Positions 51,901 through 64,000 of a DNA stretch of 64,000 nt are shown here, one piece after another. Position 1 is the stretch's first letter. Each line of letters opens with the position of its first letter. The position numbers were made by a program, and so were the translations under genes. Origin of the DNA: Edolisoma coerulescens (Eukaryota; Chordata; Aves; Passeriformes; Campephagidae); NCBI GenBank assembly GCA_013397115.1, contig VWZW01000499.1:310001-374000 (forward strand), written 5' to 3'. The notes under the pieces were generated by a model. That model saw only the letters and a program-made list of their open reading frames with translations. It made no database searches and was not told the origin of the DNA.

Positions 51901-52899
51901 GAAATGAAGCTGCAGGTTGAATGTTATATAGGCCAAATGGAATGGTCAAGGCTGTTTTAAGTCTCTGCTGGAAGCTGGTATATCTAGGACCAAAGTAAAT
52001 GTTAAAAGCATTATTGGCCAAGATGGACTCACACTGACATCTGGAAAATTTGTACAAAACTAGGAGGAATTTGTAGTCTTTGTCTGTGTCTAACATTTCA
52101 ATTTAGACTAACCAAAGGATACATATAAGTACCCAGACAGAAAAAACAAATTCCAGTATATTGCCTTCAAAATGCCAGCACAAAAGGATTTTAGAGAGAG
52201 AAATTCACATTGTCAGCTGTCAGTTTGCAGTGCGGATAAATGCCGGCGTGTAATTGCAGCATTAGTCATGCTGGCTAACAAAGGCACCACAGAGCAGGTG
52301 GGGTACCAAGAGTGGAGAGCAGAGAGGTCATATGCAGTCTGAGGCACCAGCTTTCCTCACCAGCCTCCAGCGCCAGCTCAGCAAGCAGGATGAGGAGCAC
52401 AAGCTGGAGAGCTGCACTTGCTGCTGCCCTCCCTGTGCCCCACCATTGGCTTGTCCAGGGCTGGCTACCAGCCCTTCTCCCCTCACAGGCAGCTCACATG
52501 GGCTCAGGTCCTCCTGCACCACCTGTCCAGCACAGAGGGGACACAAGTGAGCCTTCACTTTGAAGCTGTAACTGTGTCAGTGCTCCCTTGGGCTTGGAAC
52601 AGGATGGAAGAGGGACAGAGAAAAAAAGCTTTTCCAAAACAGCCACATATCTGAGATGGGCTGCTTCTGAATTCAGCCTTTGGGTTAACAAATGTGTGCC
52701 ACTCTGAAGGTGGGATGAAATTCACTTCTCCACACTCAGAAGACTCTTTTTAAGAAACAGCCCTACACAACTTTTTTTTTCAGTAAGTCAGTAACTAAGT
52801 GAGGGCTTGAATCTGGAAATATAGTCCATCAGTTTGTAAAGAGTAGCAGGGGAAGAATATTTCTGATAGTGGCATCTCTTACCATGTCATTGTTTGCAC

Positions 52900-53120
52900 C
52901 TATAATGATCAGAATTGCAAACATGGAACTAGGGGAATAACCCATGAAGCAATGTGCTAGATTTGCCATCACCTGAAGTCATTAAATGAAGTGTGGAAAT
53001 CTTTGAAAAACATATTCTAGCTCAATCAGAGGACAAGTCTGTGTCATGGGCCTGCACCGTACAGCTGGAGGATATGATGACAACAGCTCTTGTAGGTATT
53101 AAAAGACATGAGTATTTGAA
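52900..53120 (+). mobile_element. Ancient CR1-clade LINE 3' fragment
   Basis: The stretch GCCATCACCTGAAGTC at about 52964, then 'GTGGAAATCTTTGAAAAAC' and 'TATTCTAGCTCAATCAGAG', follows the order of the old amniote CR1 3' region. Downstream are 'ATGGGCCTGCACC' and a degraded 'GATATGATGACAACAG' block. That consensus is known to me from turtle and crocodilian copies. The upstream limit is soft. It is a highly diverged fragment with no coding capacity. Confidence 0.65.
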
Positions 53121-55229
53121 TCTGTTTTGCCAGACTGGTTTGGATTTCTTTTAATTCCATGATTTTGGGCCTTTTCAGCATTCATATTTGTCAGCTTGAA
53201 GAGTAACATCAAAAACAAAGGTACAAAGCCAAGCCTTTCAGGATGTAAATAGATTAAGAGTTCCCAGAGGGAAAGGTACCTGAAAGACCCAGGCTGATTC
53301 TGAGCCATTCCAGAAGGATGCCATTACACAAAGCCTTCCCCAAATCCCACTGTTAAGGGCATTTGAGGTGGAAAGAGGTATTGGCCCCAAGACAGGCACC
53401 CAAAGCACACAACCTAGGGGGGTAAAAAGTTCAGAAGTGTTTCATAGGGAGCTAAAAGCATCTGAGGAGAACAGCTGTTTTAAAATAAAGAATAAAGGCA
53501 GGAAGACTGAAGACTGTTTCCTTCAAAGCTTGGAGAGAGCTGATACTGATGAAGAAAGGGCTTCTGCAGGCCCGAGTGGAGCACCCAGTGTTGCATGAAA
53601 CATAACAAACCTTCAACATTGCTCCGGTGTCCTCTTGCTGCTGAGCACTCCCTGTGCCCAGGAGGAGGACCCATGCCAATTTATCCATCTCAAATTGCAA
53701 ATTCCAGCTGGAAGCAAAGATTTTTTTTTTTTTTTTTTTTCTGCCTAATCACCAAGATCGTATTGTTATTAACAGGGAGAGATTCTCCAGAGCTACAAAT
53801 AAGCAGTCTGCCTTAACACCAGCTGATCCTACACAGAGGTAGATATCACAGGTCTCTCTGCTGGCACATCATGCAGGAATAGGATGATAGGCCTGCAGAA
53901 TCCCAGCCTTGCAATGAAGTGTGCAAGGGACTCACACCGAATCCATATGAATCCTGCAAAACTGTAACACGACTCCCAGACAGGGTCTTTACTTCCCTTT
54001 AATGCCTAGGACAGTAATGCTCCTGAGACACTTGCAGAGGCTCTGCTACAGCAGAATTCAGTAGCACACACAAAGTAATACGAGGTAATCTACATGATTA
54101 ATCAATAATATTTTGTCCCAAATTGTTAAGGTTTTTGTCAGATTTTTGACTCTACCAACATGCTAATGAACAGTCGGTCTCTCAAATCATTCCCAAGCCA
54201 CACTAGTGAAATACTGGAGCTTCCTTGGCTGTGGACAGGGAGGAGGATTTTGGGAAGGTTATCACTGAAAAGTGTGACACATACAAAGAGCAGCCTGAAA
54301 TTTTGGACATGATTACTCCTGTCAAATCCCTTTGGAGTCCCATAAAGAGCACATAAAACCTGACATTTCTGGGATGAAGTAGAGGGAGAAGGAAGAGCAG
54401 GAGTGAGGAGAGAAGAAAGGAAGGGCTGAGAAAGCCATTTTCCATGGTAATACGATCAAGAAGAGCAGGAAGAGAAGGGTTGTGCTCCAAAGGAGTTAGA
54501 GAAAAAGAGGTTCAAATACCATGAATGAGGAGACATCATGGGCTGCCCCGTGTTTTGGAGCCAAAAAGCAAAGAAGCAGGTAAAAAGAGGATTCAGACCA
54601 AAGAGGAAAGTAGCATCTGTGAAAGAAAGAGTACAGGAAGCTGGAGAAGTGGAGGTGGGGACAAACAAGAAGGAAATGGTATTTTTTTTTCTTGGCTATC
54701 AGTGAATCCTTCTTACTGTTTACAGAGAATATTACCTTTCCTTGGTAAAGCTGGTACATCCTCTGGAGGCTGATAGATTTTCGTCAGTGAGGTGCCCTGT
54801 GTGTCAGAGCAGCTTGGTGCACAAACAAGCAATGGATTTCTTTACACATTTCTCTAATCCATTGACAAATACCAGGCTGGTTGCAGCAAAACTGCTCCCT
54901 GGCACACCTTGCCTGGAAGAGGAGCCTCACAGTAACCCACCAATGGTCTGTGGGGTGCTCTGTGGCACAGACCAGCAGGTTGGGAGGGGAACCACACCTC
55001 TGCTGCCCATGGATCCATGAGAGATCCAGGACAGTGCCAGTCAGGAGTACCGATTTCTGTGCATGCAGGTACAACATTTGCCTTGAATGCACCTGGCATT
55101 TAAATGCATAGGACTGAAGTTGCTTTTAGTCTCTCTGGAGACAGTTCTGCAATTGTCCAGCCCTTTACCATAACCTCACCACAGCCCCTACAATTCCCCA
55201 GCATTTTGACAAAAACATCTTGTTTCCTC
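53121..55229. other. Non-coding unique DNA
   Basis: No gene recognised. It contains a T20 run at 53721-53740 and a purine-rich stretch at about 54370-54430. Both lengthen meaningless frames. Confidence 0.5.
53721..53740 (+). repeat. T20 homopolymer
   Basis: Twenty consecutive T residues, the longest mononucleotide run in the window. Confidence 0.9.
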
Positions 55230-55760
55230 CTCTGAAGAATGCAGCAATATAATTAATAGTAAGAGCTACCCCACAACTGTATGCATTCTCTCATGTTCTC
55301 AGCCAAGCAAATCTTTCATTTTGTCGGGTAATTTCTTTTTAATGTGGTGGTTGCTATTATTTCTTGATAGTGATAAAAGACCTGAAGCAAAATTCTTTTC
55401 AGAGAATTCAAGAGGAAAAAAAAATCTTTGTTGGTGAAAGGAGCATATTTAATGCATGCAGAAGGTGTTAATTAAAAATCCTTAAAGTTGACATTATAGC
55501 CCTAAAAATCATGAACACTTTGAGTCTTAAATGTCTCGGTTATCATCACAGAACACGTCTGCCATGGCACCCATTTCTTTGGCCTGAGGCATTACTATAA
55601 AATTAAAAATGGGCATTTGGAGATGGTAAGCTTTGATCTAATTGAGTGTGTGGTAGAATCAAATCATACTATGCCCATGATTTGCTGATCTCATTCCTCC
55701 CTTCTGGCAAGGGTTTGTCAAGGGATACTAATGGACTCTTATAACCTACTGATGTTTCAC
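55230..55760. promoter_or_regulatory. Candidate conserved non-coding block, homeodomain-core rich
   Basis: Non-repetitive AT-rich sequence with TATTTAATGCATGC, GTTAATTAAAAATCC and ATAAAATTAAAAATGG within about 180 bp. MEF2/homeodomain-like A/T cores occur throughout. The texture matches developmental enhancers, but conservation is not visible from one genome. Confidence 0.25.
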
Positions 55761-58700
55761 CAAGTAAGCTGATTTTTGTAACTTATTTCTGTGTGTGAGC
55801 TTAACAACCCACACCCCACCCCACAAGAAAAAAACAACACCCCATCTGAAATTTCCATATGAACTAGAGGGCGGAGTAAGCTTTCTAGCTGTTATAATTC
55901 AGTAGGTATGACATTTACCTCTCTGTGTTTTTCTGCAGCTGGCTTAGTGCACACCACACTGTGCAATGTTGAAAATCAATTAATTTTGGAAAAAATTTCT
56001 TTTTATACGCTCTCTTCCGTGGATCCAATCTCTCATCTGTTCAGGGAATTCTTTTGGCATGAGCAGAGGTAAAACTGATGAATATTAAATCTCTGCAATC
56101 TTAAAGAGAGTACTGCTTACCCAAGTTTCAGTGAAATACAGAGGCGTGTATACATCTACCTAGATACATACATGTCATATACGTATGAAGACATGATCGA
56201 TGCATAGGTTTTTTGTTAATTTATAGACAGAGGTTCTAAATAAAAATTAAAAAAAAATCCTTTGAGATGTCAGATAGAAAAAAATTACTTCTGCAAATGA
56301 GAAGCGGCATCAGTCATCAGTGGAAGGAGCCTATAGAATCTGAAACAGCAAAGCAATTGAACATGAAAAGTTTAGCATAGAAAAGAAGGGTGAATAATTT
56401 AAACCCACTCAGGAACAGGTGTGACTTGTTCATAAACCAGTTAGGGAAAAAATTGTTCAATTACTCCTCTCTGGTAAATAACAAATTACCATAGTAACTC
56501 CATTTTCAAAAAACATATGCATATATTTTGTTACAGAAAAGCTTGAGTCAAAAGCCGCATTTTACTACCACACCGTGACTTCTTTCCTAACTTCAAGATC
56601 CAAATTCTATGAACTTTCAGGTCCTTATTTACATAGACTGCCTCATTCATGACCTGAAAAGACCATCTTAAGGTTAACTGTATTGCTCAATCCATGCTTA
56701 AAATATATTTTGCCTCTTTGTTGAGACCATTACATTGAGCCAATTCAGCCAAAAGCTTTTATGATAGGGAGAGTAAATAGCTGTCATTTTGGGAGTGGAT
56801 TTCAAATGATTTTTTAAAATCAGATGGGTTTTTCCAGCAATTACAAATTACCTGAGGCATATTCTTGTATGCAAGTGTGTATTTAACCTTATAATTGTAT
56901 ATCTGTGTGGTGGTAGTGGTTAGAAATTTGTAAGTATTTTGATTTTCAAGAAGGAGGCAGGTTTTCAATTAATTTAACTGAGTGGCCATACAGAATACAA
57001 ATCTTTGTGTAGAGCTACACAGCCCAGACGGAGCAGGAGGAGTCCCAAACCCCACTGTTCCCCAGGCTTTGTAGTGCAGCAACATACACTCACTCACCTC
57101 CAAATCCAGGTCCAGACTTTGCAGTAGGAACCTTCATCAAGAACAATCCATCTGTAGCATGCAACAGTCGCATGATTTGTGGTTAGTCTGTCTTTAAAAG
57201 GCAGCCAGCGCCAGTGCCTCCAGAGCTGGACTTGCAAACAAATACATAAGGGCTATGCAGCCTCAATTAGGTAACATCATTTCGACATCCTGAATCTTTG
57301 AAATACGGATGATTTGGATCTTGCACCCTGAAGACTTGCTGGTTTTGTGCAGACTCATACTGAGGGGTGTCTCACCTGTTCAAATTAATCACTCCAGGCT
57401 GAAAGTAGTCTCCAATTGGTCTTCAGACTTGGAGAGATGATCAGAATCTGCTGTTGTTGACAGGTTTCCATTTTGCAATCAGCAACAAATCAGAGTTTAT
57501 TCAATGCTCCCATAGCCATCTGTTGCATCTATGATGGCAATTTCAGTCTGGATCCTTTTATCCTATCCACGTTTATGTGATTCAGATGGCAAAAAATATC
57601 AGAATGGGCAGCAGCATAACAAGCACTGACATTTTCAATTTGAAAAGTATCTTATATTCATTTCCGATTTTATAAAAATATGCCAGAAGGTTGGCCCAAT
57701 AAAGGTAAGACATGTATACACTTGTAAGCTCTGGTACCCCATCCTTTTTTTTCTAAACAATGAAGGAAGAAGATGAAGTAGAAAATATAGGCACTTATTC
57801 CTTAGCCAGTCTCATGTCATAGTTCATTGGAAATCATTTTTGCATGAAGAGATTCTCTGAACCAAGCCACTCAATCATCAATAGATGCAGTGAAACAAAT
57901 CTCTTCTCATTCCATTGGAAATATGCAAACAGTAATACATCTCTTGCCTGAAGAATAATTCCCGGTTCATAGCATGGTAATTCGTCTCACAGAATTATCT
58001 TGCTTTACTTATTCATTCTAGAAGATTTTAAAGGAAAGAGAAAAAAAAATGGGGAGGGGGAGGGAAAAAACAACAGCAAGCCACTCATCAACAGCACAAA
58101 CACAATTAAAAGTCGACCCGTGTCCAGTGACTCAAAACGATAGAACTACAAAACAGTTTTGAGATCACTCTGTGTGGGTTGCATCTATAGCAGAATTTTA
58201 GTCTGTGGAGGGTGGGCAGTTTTGAAAGTCTCCCAATTGTCCCCACCTGCAGTACCTCGGGTGACATCATGGAGATGAGTGCAGTCATTGTATGTAAGCT
58301 GGGCCCCTCCCAGTGGAGCTGAACTGTCAGATGGCTTTCAGGGAAGCACCCAAGGCACACCAGACACTCTTAGGCACTCCAAGCAGGAAGGTTAGAGCTA
58401 GGCCAGGGAAGGCCTCTTGAAATCCAGAAAAACGCCCAGTCCACAGCCTCAGCTCCTCGTCTTTTCAGATACATTCCTCTTGGGTTGCACCACGTACAGA
58501 TACAGGTTCTGCCGCAGAGCTTTGCTTCAAAAGACTTTCTTGCATGGAGTGATTATGTCAGTTGGATTTTAGTGATATCTTTGGTTTCATTACCTACCTT
58601 TTCATCTTTGTATTCAGGTAAGAAATGTAATTCTGCACGAGTATAAAGTTATCATATCCTCGCCATAAACTGAGTGACACGAAAACTTGTCTTGTCAGAT

Positions 58701-59057
58701 AGTTTTACAGTGCTATGCATCAGCTGAAAGGCTGAGAATGAAGCAAATAGTCCAAGGTTTTTTATATCTCCCCTAAAGCCACGAGGAGATGTAAGTACTG
58801 ATATGAAATGACACTACATTTTGTTTGGGAAAATTTTGCGGAGTTGCTTCAGCCCAAGATGGCAGCTATTATGTAAGTAGCAACAACATGTTCTCTTGTA
58901 AAGTCTTCATTTTCTCCTTTTTCATGAGGAACAAATGTACTTTGAGCTCAATTAGCTCTCCCTTTAGATAATGAAAAGATAGCAAAGTGCTTAAATCAGC
59001 ACATGAAACTTCCTGAGAAAAAGATATAGGGGCTTGTCTTAAAACAGCCCCTCCCAA

Positions 59058-59109
59058 CATCAGATAGATGCCTGTAGAGATATCATCAGATAGAAGCGTG
59101 CAGAGATGG
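59058..59109 (+). repeat. Tandem duplication, 26-bp period, two copies
   Basis: CATCAGATAG begins at 59058 and at 59084. Each is followed by a similar TGTAGAGAT/TGCAGAGAT segment, giving two diverged 26-bp units. Confidence 0.7.
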
Positions 59110-59434
59110 AGGAAAAATACAGTACTAGCAGCTGGAAATGGGACAAAGCTGAAGGTAAAGAATCCTTCCTTGCAGCATTTCTTTTTTAGCTTTGAATTTT
59201 CAGCTTTGAAATTTGTGACCTTTGTTGAAATGACTGTCACACAGCCACAAAGCATCACCTCTGTCAGGGACAGTCATCCCTTGGGCCCTGACTTCCTGTA
59301 TCTCCCATGGGCAGAACAGCAGCAGTGCAAAGCTACTTCTTTCCCTCACCTCAGAGCAACATCTAGTCTGCATGGGTATCCCAACACAGCTGCTCCATGA
59401 AGCACTCAAGATTATCACTAGACATGTTAGTGTG

Positions 59435-59474
59435 AGAGACATGCAGATGGAAGTGAAAGAGACATGCAGATGGA
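59435..59474 (+). repeat. Tandem duplication, 23-bp period, ~1.7 copies
   Basis: AGAGACATGCAGATGGA is present at 59435-59451 and exactly again at 59458-59474. It is a recent-looking local duplication. Confidence 0.85.
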
Positions 59475-60599
59475 TCTGCCTGTTCCTTGCCTCATTTTTC
59501 TGGTCATTCTTGAATGCTCCTTGGTCAAGAAGTTCCTCAGTTTTATTATAGCCAGTGCTTCACTGCAATCCATGAAGAACTTCTCTCATGATTCCTTATA
59601 GTACATTGCTTATGAGTTATGTTGCTCAGGAAAGGGGAAAGTCAAAAGACACAATCTTCATAAATTTTTCTTGAAAACTGAATGATGAGGCATACAATGG
59701 AGAAGTGCTACTTCAGATACTATTTCTTGACTTTTTTAAGCTGAAGATCACCACATCTTTGCAAAATACCACTCCTTTTCCTTAACAGCCAAATAGAATT
59801 TAACTTAAGCTTTGAATAGTGGTTTATTAGTTCTATTTTTCCTCATCTATATTGATTCTAATTTTTCCATATATTCACTTGTTTGCATATGTAGAAATGT
59901 GTACATTTTGAGAATTTTTTTTAATGGATTTGATCTTTGGTCCAAGTTGTGATATCTCTTGGACCTCTCACATCCTGGGAGCAGCAGGTTTTTAAACCCT
60001 TCTGAGTGCAGCTACAATCTTCTGTTGGAGACTGATCTTTATTCTCCTCAGGTTTTATGCTGTAGGTTTTATGCTCACAACCATTTCTCTAACCTCAGCT
60101 GAGAAGGGAAATCTCCAGTATCTCAAAAAAACTACAGTCACTTCTTTCCTTTGTTCCAAATATTAGCTGCATTTTTAAACCCTTTCATTACAGTGACAGT
60201 AGCCTTCTTGATAAAGCTTCTTGTGGGGGGATCCCACAAGGTCAACTCTGTCAGTTTGGGTTTCCTGACTTGATTTTCCTTCATTCATTGATGTCCAAGA
60301 CCAGCTTTCACAGTTACAACTTATTTTGTTCTGTAGCTCCTTACAGAGTGTGAAATTTCACCTAAAGGATCTCATGGCTGAGTCCCAACACTCTCCAAAA
60401 AGTAACAGGAATTTCAAAGCTACTCATGGATTTTTCCAGTTATACAGGCACATTATTAATTAAAATTCAAATGGAAATTTTTTCTCTTGCCCCAACAGCT
60501 GTAGAACAGCACAAGCTTTCTCATCCTCAGCATTTCAAGAGCATTTATGGAATTCCGTGTCTGTCAGCCACCCTTGGAAATAACCAGCAAACCTAAATA

Positions 60600-60960
60600 A
60601 CAGCTATCCAGATATCCTAAACTCTGACTTTGGTTCATTGATTCTATTTTGCTAGTACAATAAAATGGCACTGTGTAATTTTACTCTTTTCTTCATTCAT
60701 AATTGCCCTTTCGATTTTGAAAATAATGCTTCTCACTGACTGCAATGTGGGCTGCATTCAGTTTGCTATGTTATCTAAATCTGAGCAAATATTATAAAGC
60801 TCACGCAATTCCTCTGAGGGACAGAATGTTCTCGTTTCTTCAATTACTCACATTTGAATATAACGTTCACAAAGACATTTGCACTTGTTCTTCTTTCTTA
60901 TAATTGTAAACCTGAAGATTAGCACTGCTGTTTAAAATAAGATACACTTGGGTCACCAAG
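60600..60960. promoter_or_regulatory. Candidate conserved non-coding block
   Basis: Even-composition, non-repetitive sequence with TTCATAATTGCCC, GTTATCTAAATC and TATAATTGTAAACC motifs. It is proposed on texture only and is the weakest of the blocks listed. Confidence 0.18.
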
Positions 60961-62376
60961 TCTTTCTTAACTTAATTTTCATCGCTGAAGGTTACTCTTT
61001 TTGTTTGTTCTAGCCTCCATTCAGACATTTTAAAGTGTTCTTGCAGATTTAGGTCCAATTTGTCACAGAGGTCCTGGCCTAATTATGGCTGTTGAAACAC
61101 TACAACTATTGAAAACATCCTTCAAAGGGGCATGTTTTTCACTAAACTCAGCAGAAATCTCCCCATTACATGCAGGGTCACTGAGCTGGGTCTTAAGCCC
61201 ACCACCACTCAAGTATAGCTATTCCTTTTGAGGCTTCTGCTTGCAGCTCCACCGTCACGTCTGCACCAAAGCTGGCTGTGCCAGAGCTGGCCATGAGGAG
61301 GGACCTGATGGGTTTCCAGTGCCACCTTGGGTGAATTTCCAGATTTCACCAGCCAGGAAGCCTCACACATATAAATATAGCAAGGTAAAGATTTTGACCA
61401 ATATTTGGAACTTTCTTTTTAGCCCTTGAGTTTGGGTATTTCTACCCTTGGTTTAGAATGTACATGGTGATGCTTTCCAGCTCCAGCAGGGCATTGCTGA
61501 CCGAGGCCACTGCTGGCTGGAGAAATAGGACAGCAGACAGCACTGCCCCCCCAGGCTCACAGCGATATCCCCCTGGCACCCAAGGGACACAGACACACCT
61601 TCTCCATGGGTACTGCCCCACAAGCTGTTTTACACTGCGCTGGAGGGGCAAAAGCTCCTCTCTTTGAGCCCTGTTTTCTGTTTTCTAACCACACAGACAT
61701 GTGCACGTGCTTTCATAATAGAGATTTATTACAGAAACGTGGCAAGATTTGACTGCAAAAGGTAACTGTAAAAAGAAAAAGTACAAATTATAGAAGACTT
61801 TCAAAAGCACACAATATGAAGAAGGACATTGCCGAATCAATTGCTGGAAATAAAGAAATACAGACATTTTATTTAAGTAGCGTGGTATTTAATGTCACAA
61901 ACTGAAGGGAAATCCAACTGCAGAATAAATAAGATATAGCAAGTGGATTATGGACATAGGTTTATGCACATGTCACAGTTCTAAGTAGGAAAGATGTATT
62001 TATGTACATTTGAATCTGGATGCATGCGTAAAAAGCTTGTTTATTTTTTTTTCACCCAAGGGTATAGCTCTGAAATGCTCTTAATGAATCATTTATAGCA
62101 AATTGGTCATAAAAAACATCATACTTGAGGTCCAGCCTCAGGTAAAGAGTGTTTTTCTCAAGACTTGAAATGCTGTGTGGCAGCCATGCCTGGCCTGAAC
62201 AGAGGCATCCTTTCTGTTTAATGAATTGGGCTGCCCTGCTCTTTATGCAGAGCAAGTACAGCCAGTCTGAGGCGCATTTAAGTAAAATCATTCCAGCAGT
62301 TATTTGCCTCAAATGAAAGAAAGTCAGGCCAGCCTTCAATGTTTTAGTGGGGTTGTGGCTGCGTATCCTTTTTCAG
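60961..62376. other. Non-coding unique DNA
   Basis: No gene or repeat recognised. Chance frames stay under 100 codons. Confidence 0.5.
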
Positions 62377-62684
62377 TTCCCCAAAAGTTATGTTCTCATT
62401 AAAATGTCACCTTACAATAATTCTCTAATGTACTGGCTTCTGCCTTCATTAGCTGTTGAACTAAAGCTAGAAATGGAAAAACAGATTACCCTGAATTTAC
62501 GATGGGCTAATTCCATTCCTTCTAGTCACGAAGATAAATCACCCTTGTTTACAACTGAAAGACAAGTAATTTTTAGCAGAATGAAGAATAGATGGGAAAA
62601 TATAGTTTCAACTCTTGGCACAGATTGTTTTGAGGCCCCAAAGCAACAATGTGGTCAACAACTAAAACATAAAATCAAGCTCTG
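62377..62684 (+). other. Exon-like open segment, unproven
   Basis: A forward frame stays open for 113 codons (62347-62688) and is framed by plausible splice signals. Upstream is a pyrimidine-rich TATCCTTTTTCAG ending at 62376. Downstream is CTG|GTAAAG with GT at 62685-62686. The enclosed 308 nt would translate without a stop in that frame. The predicted residues are mixed in charge, with a Lys/Glu/Gln-rich middle (about ELKLEMEKQ), and match no family known to me. Splice-like signals are frequent by chance. A conserved non-coding element is an equal or better explanation. Confidence 0.15.
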
Positions 62685-64000
62685 GTAAAGACCAATGAAC
62701 AGTGCTTTCAAATTGCACTTATTTTAGTAAGTTGAATATCCCACCATTTACCTCTGAAAATGGAATTTGACCCATGAGGGGTTCTCTGCCATAAGGATAT
62801 TGTTAAAGGAAAAGTGAAATCCAAATCAATCAAACAAAAAAACTTAGGAGAGATAGTAGTAGAAATTCTTATAAAGTCAGGAGTAACTAAAAGTTACCAG
62901 ATCACAAAGTCACAAAGAAAATTTCCACAGATCATCTTTGCGACAAATAGTAATTCTGTTATTGCTATCTTTTATCCTGTTTTAAAGCACATATAGAAAT
63001 GAATAAAATGTTATACAATGTCCCTTACTGAGTTGGTATAGCACAGGAAAAGATCCCACCTTCATAGGTATAGGAAGGAAGCAGGGATTCATTATCATGT
63101 GTGAGAGAGATAATGGTGAACACAGATTTGTAAGAATAAGCAGCAAAACTGCATGTGAAGAAAAAAATTCTGAAAATACATTTAGAAAATTTTCCTAAAG
63201 GCTTTTTTTGTACCTGTTTAAAAAAGCTGTAATTCTGCAGAAAGTAGATGAAAAATACGTTAAAATGATCAGGTTCTATAGTAATAGAGTTTTATTTCTT
63301 CTGCAAATTAGTTTCTATATGTATATATGTATACAAATCTAATTACCCATACCTTTCTTTTTCTTTTTATTTTCCAGTAACAGTGATTTATCTGTTCTAT
63401 TTTTTACCAACTGGTAAAAGAATAGATACTAAGTCAAAGGAAAAAAAAAAAAAANTCTGTTGGGACAGAAGTTCCCTGAGAGACAAAATGAAATGAAACA
63501 TTTTAGCTCATCAGGTAAATACCATGTCAGCCTCACATAAGGGACAGTATTTTCATTTGACTGGTTCAAAGAAAGAAATCCTCAAAACCTGTCAATGGTC
63601 CTTTTGCTTTCCAAGTAAAAGAATGCCGTAGTTGAAGTATTATTTCCACTATTAAGGTGGAAAACTTTTATTCGTTTTGTCTGCTTAAAAAAAAGCAAAC
63701 CAGATATGAATGCTTTTAATCTTTTCTCCTGTTTTTTTCATTTCACTTTCTGTTTGGGTTATGACCTGGACTACTAGATTCTTACACAGGACTTATTGCC
63801 TTGTTTAAGACATCAGAAGAATAAGTGAATTCACTGATAAAAGCTGTGGCTAATGTAAGACACAATCTCATTTAGAATACTCACAGAAATTAGTTGATTT
63901 TAAAAACATCTTGCAACCGTCCCCCTCTTAGCTTCAATAACCTAAGAATCCCATTCTTACTCTGGAGGAGATGCTGAATGTTTTCCTGGTTACTACATTC
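62685..64000. other. Non-coding unique DNA to window end
   Basis: AT-rich sequence with an A14 run at 63441-63454 followed by an undetermined base at 63455. A short TA-rich patch lies near 63315-63340. No gene recognised. Confidence 0.5.

Larger units (their letters stand above)
46021..52899. other. Non-coding unique DNA
   Basis: No gene recognised. Contents include an A16 run at 46275-46290, an octamer motif at 46954-46961, an imperfect tandem duplication at 48787-48900, and GC-richer patches near 49.9-50.2 and 52.3-52.6 kb. Those patches produce overlapping frames on both strands, with no domain recognisable. Confidence 0.5.
55761..60599. other. Non-coding unique DNA
   Basis: No gene or interspersed repeat recognised. 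Short local duplications near 59.1 and 59.4 kb are listed separately. A reverse frame of 129 codons at 58869-59258 has no known domain. Confidence 0.5.

Noticed and set aside
58051..58064. GGGGAGGGGGAGGG as a possible G-quadruplex
   Set aside because: It has only three separate G-runs. A canonical four-run quadruplex is not present.
1..64000. CRISPR arrays, bacterial-type operons or phage genes
   Set aside because: There are no regularly spaced direct repeats, no dense coding and no ribosome-binding sites. The repeat content is that of a bird genome.

Overview
The window looks like non-coding DNA from a bird. The evidence is its interspersed repeats: several 5'-truncated CR1 LINEs, two of which end in the CR1 3' signature related to ATTCTATG, and solo LTRs of avian endogenous-retrovirus type. 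Two older CR1 copies of the divergent kind shared across reptiles and birds are also present. The species cannot be named from this. The sequence is AT-rich, and its open reading frames are short (the longest is about 180 codons). None resembles a protein family I recognise, apart from decayed LINE reverse transcriptase. I support no protein-coding gene, tRNA, rRNA or CRISPR array. The simplest reading is an intergenic desert or the inside of a very large intron.

Layout. 1-4061: unique non-coding DNA with two perfect palindromes near 1.5 and 2.0 kb. 4062-4788: solo ERVL-like LTR with an internal deletion. 4789-17253: unique DNA, with stretches near 13.3 and 16.7 kb that look like constrained non-coding elements. 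17254-18050: small TGA repeat, A-rich tract and a reverse-strand CR1 3' end. 18051-27640: unique DNA with a forward CR1 at 23.4-23.8 kb and a CAAA-rich tract. 27645-29490: an old reverse-strand CR1 split by an LTR between the codons just before its LFNIF-like motif. 29491-34724: unique DNA. 34725-35613: forward CR1. 35614-44765: unique DNA, a candidate regulatory block at 39.6-40.0 kb, an A-rich tract and a 9-bp inverted repeat. 44766-46020: a second copy of the ERVL-like LTR, carrying an inverted younger solo LTR with a near-perfect target duplication. 46021-64000: mostly unique DNA, an old CR1 3' tail at 52.9-53.1 kb, short tandem duplications near 59 kb and one speculative exon-like ORF at 62.4-62.7 kb.

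The repeats record a relative chronology. The old CR1s came first. The LTR at 28.4-29.0 kb then split one of them, and a separate LTR at 45.2 kb entered an ERVL-like LTR. The LTR copy at 4.1 kb preserves the uninterrupted form of that second target. I found no operon, defence island or other novel gene system. The parts most likely to be functional are the candidate conserved non-coding blocks. They are proposed from motif texture only and need a cross-species alignment.
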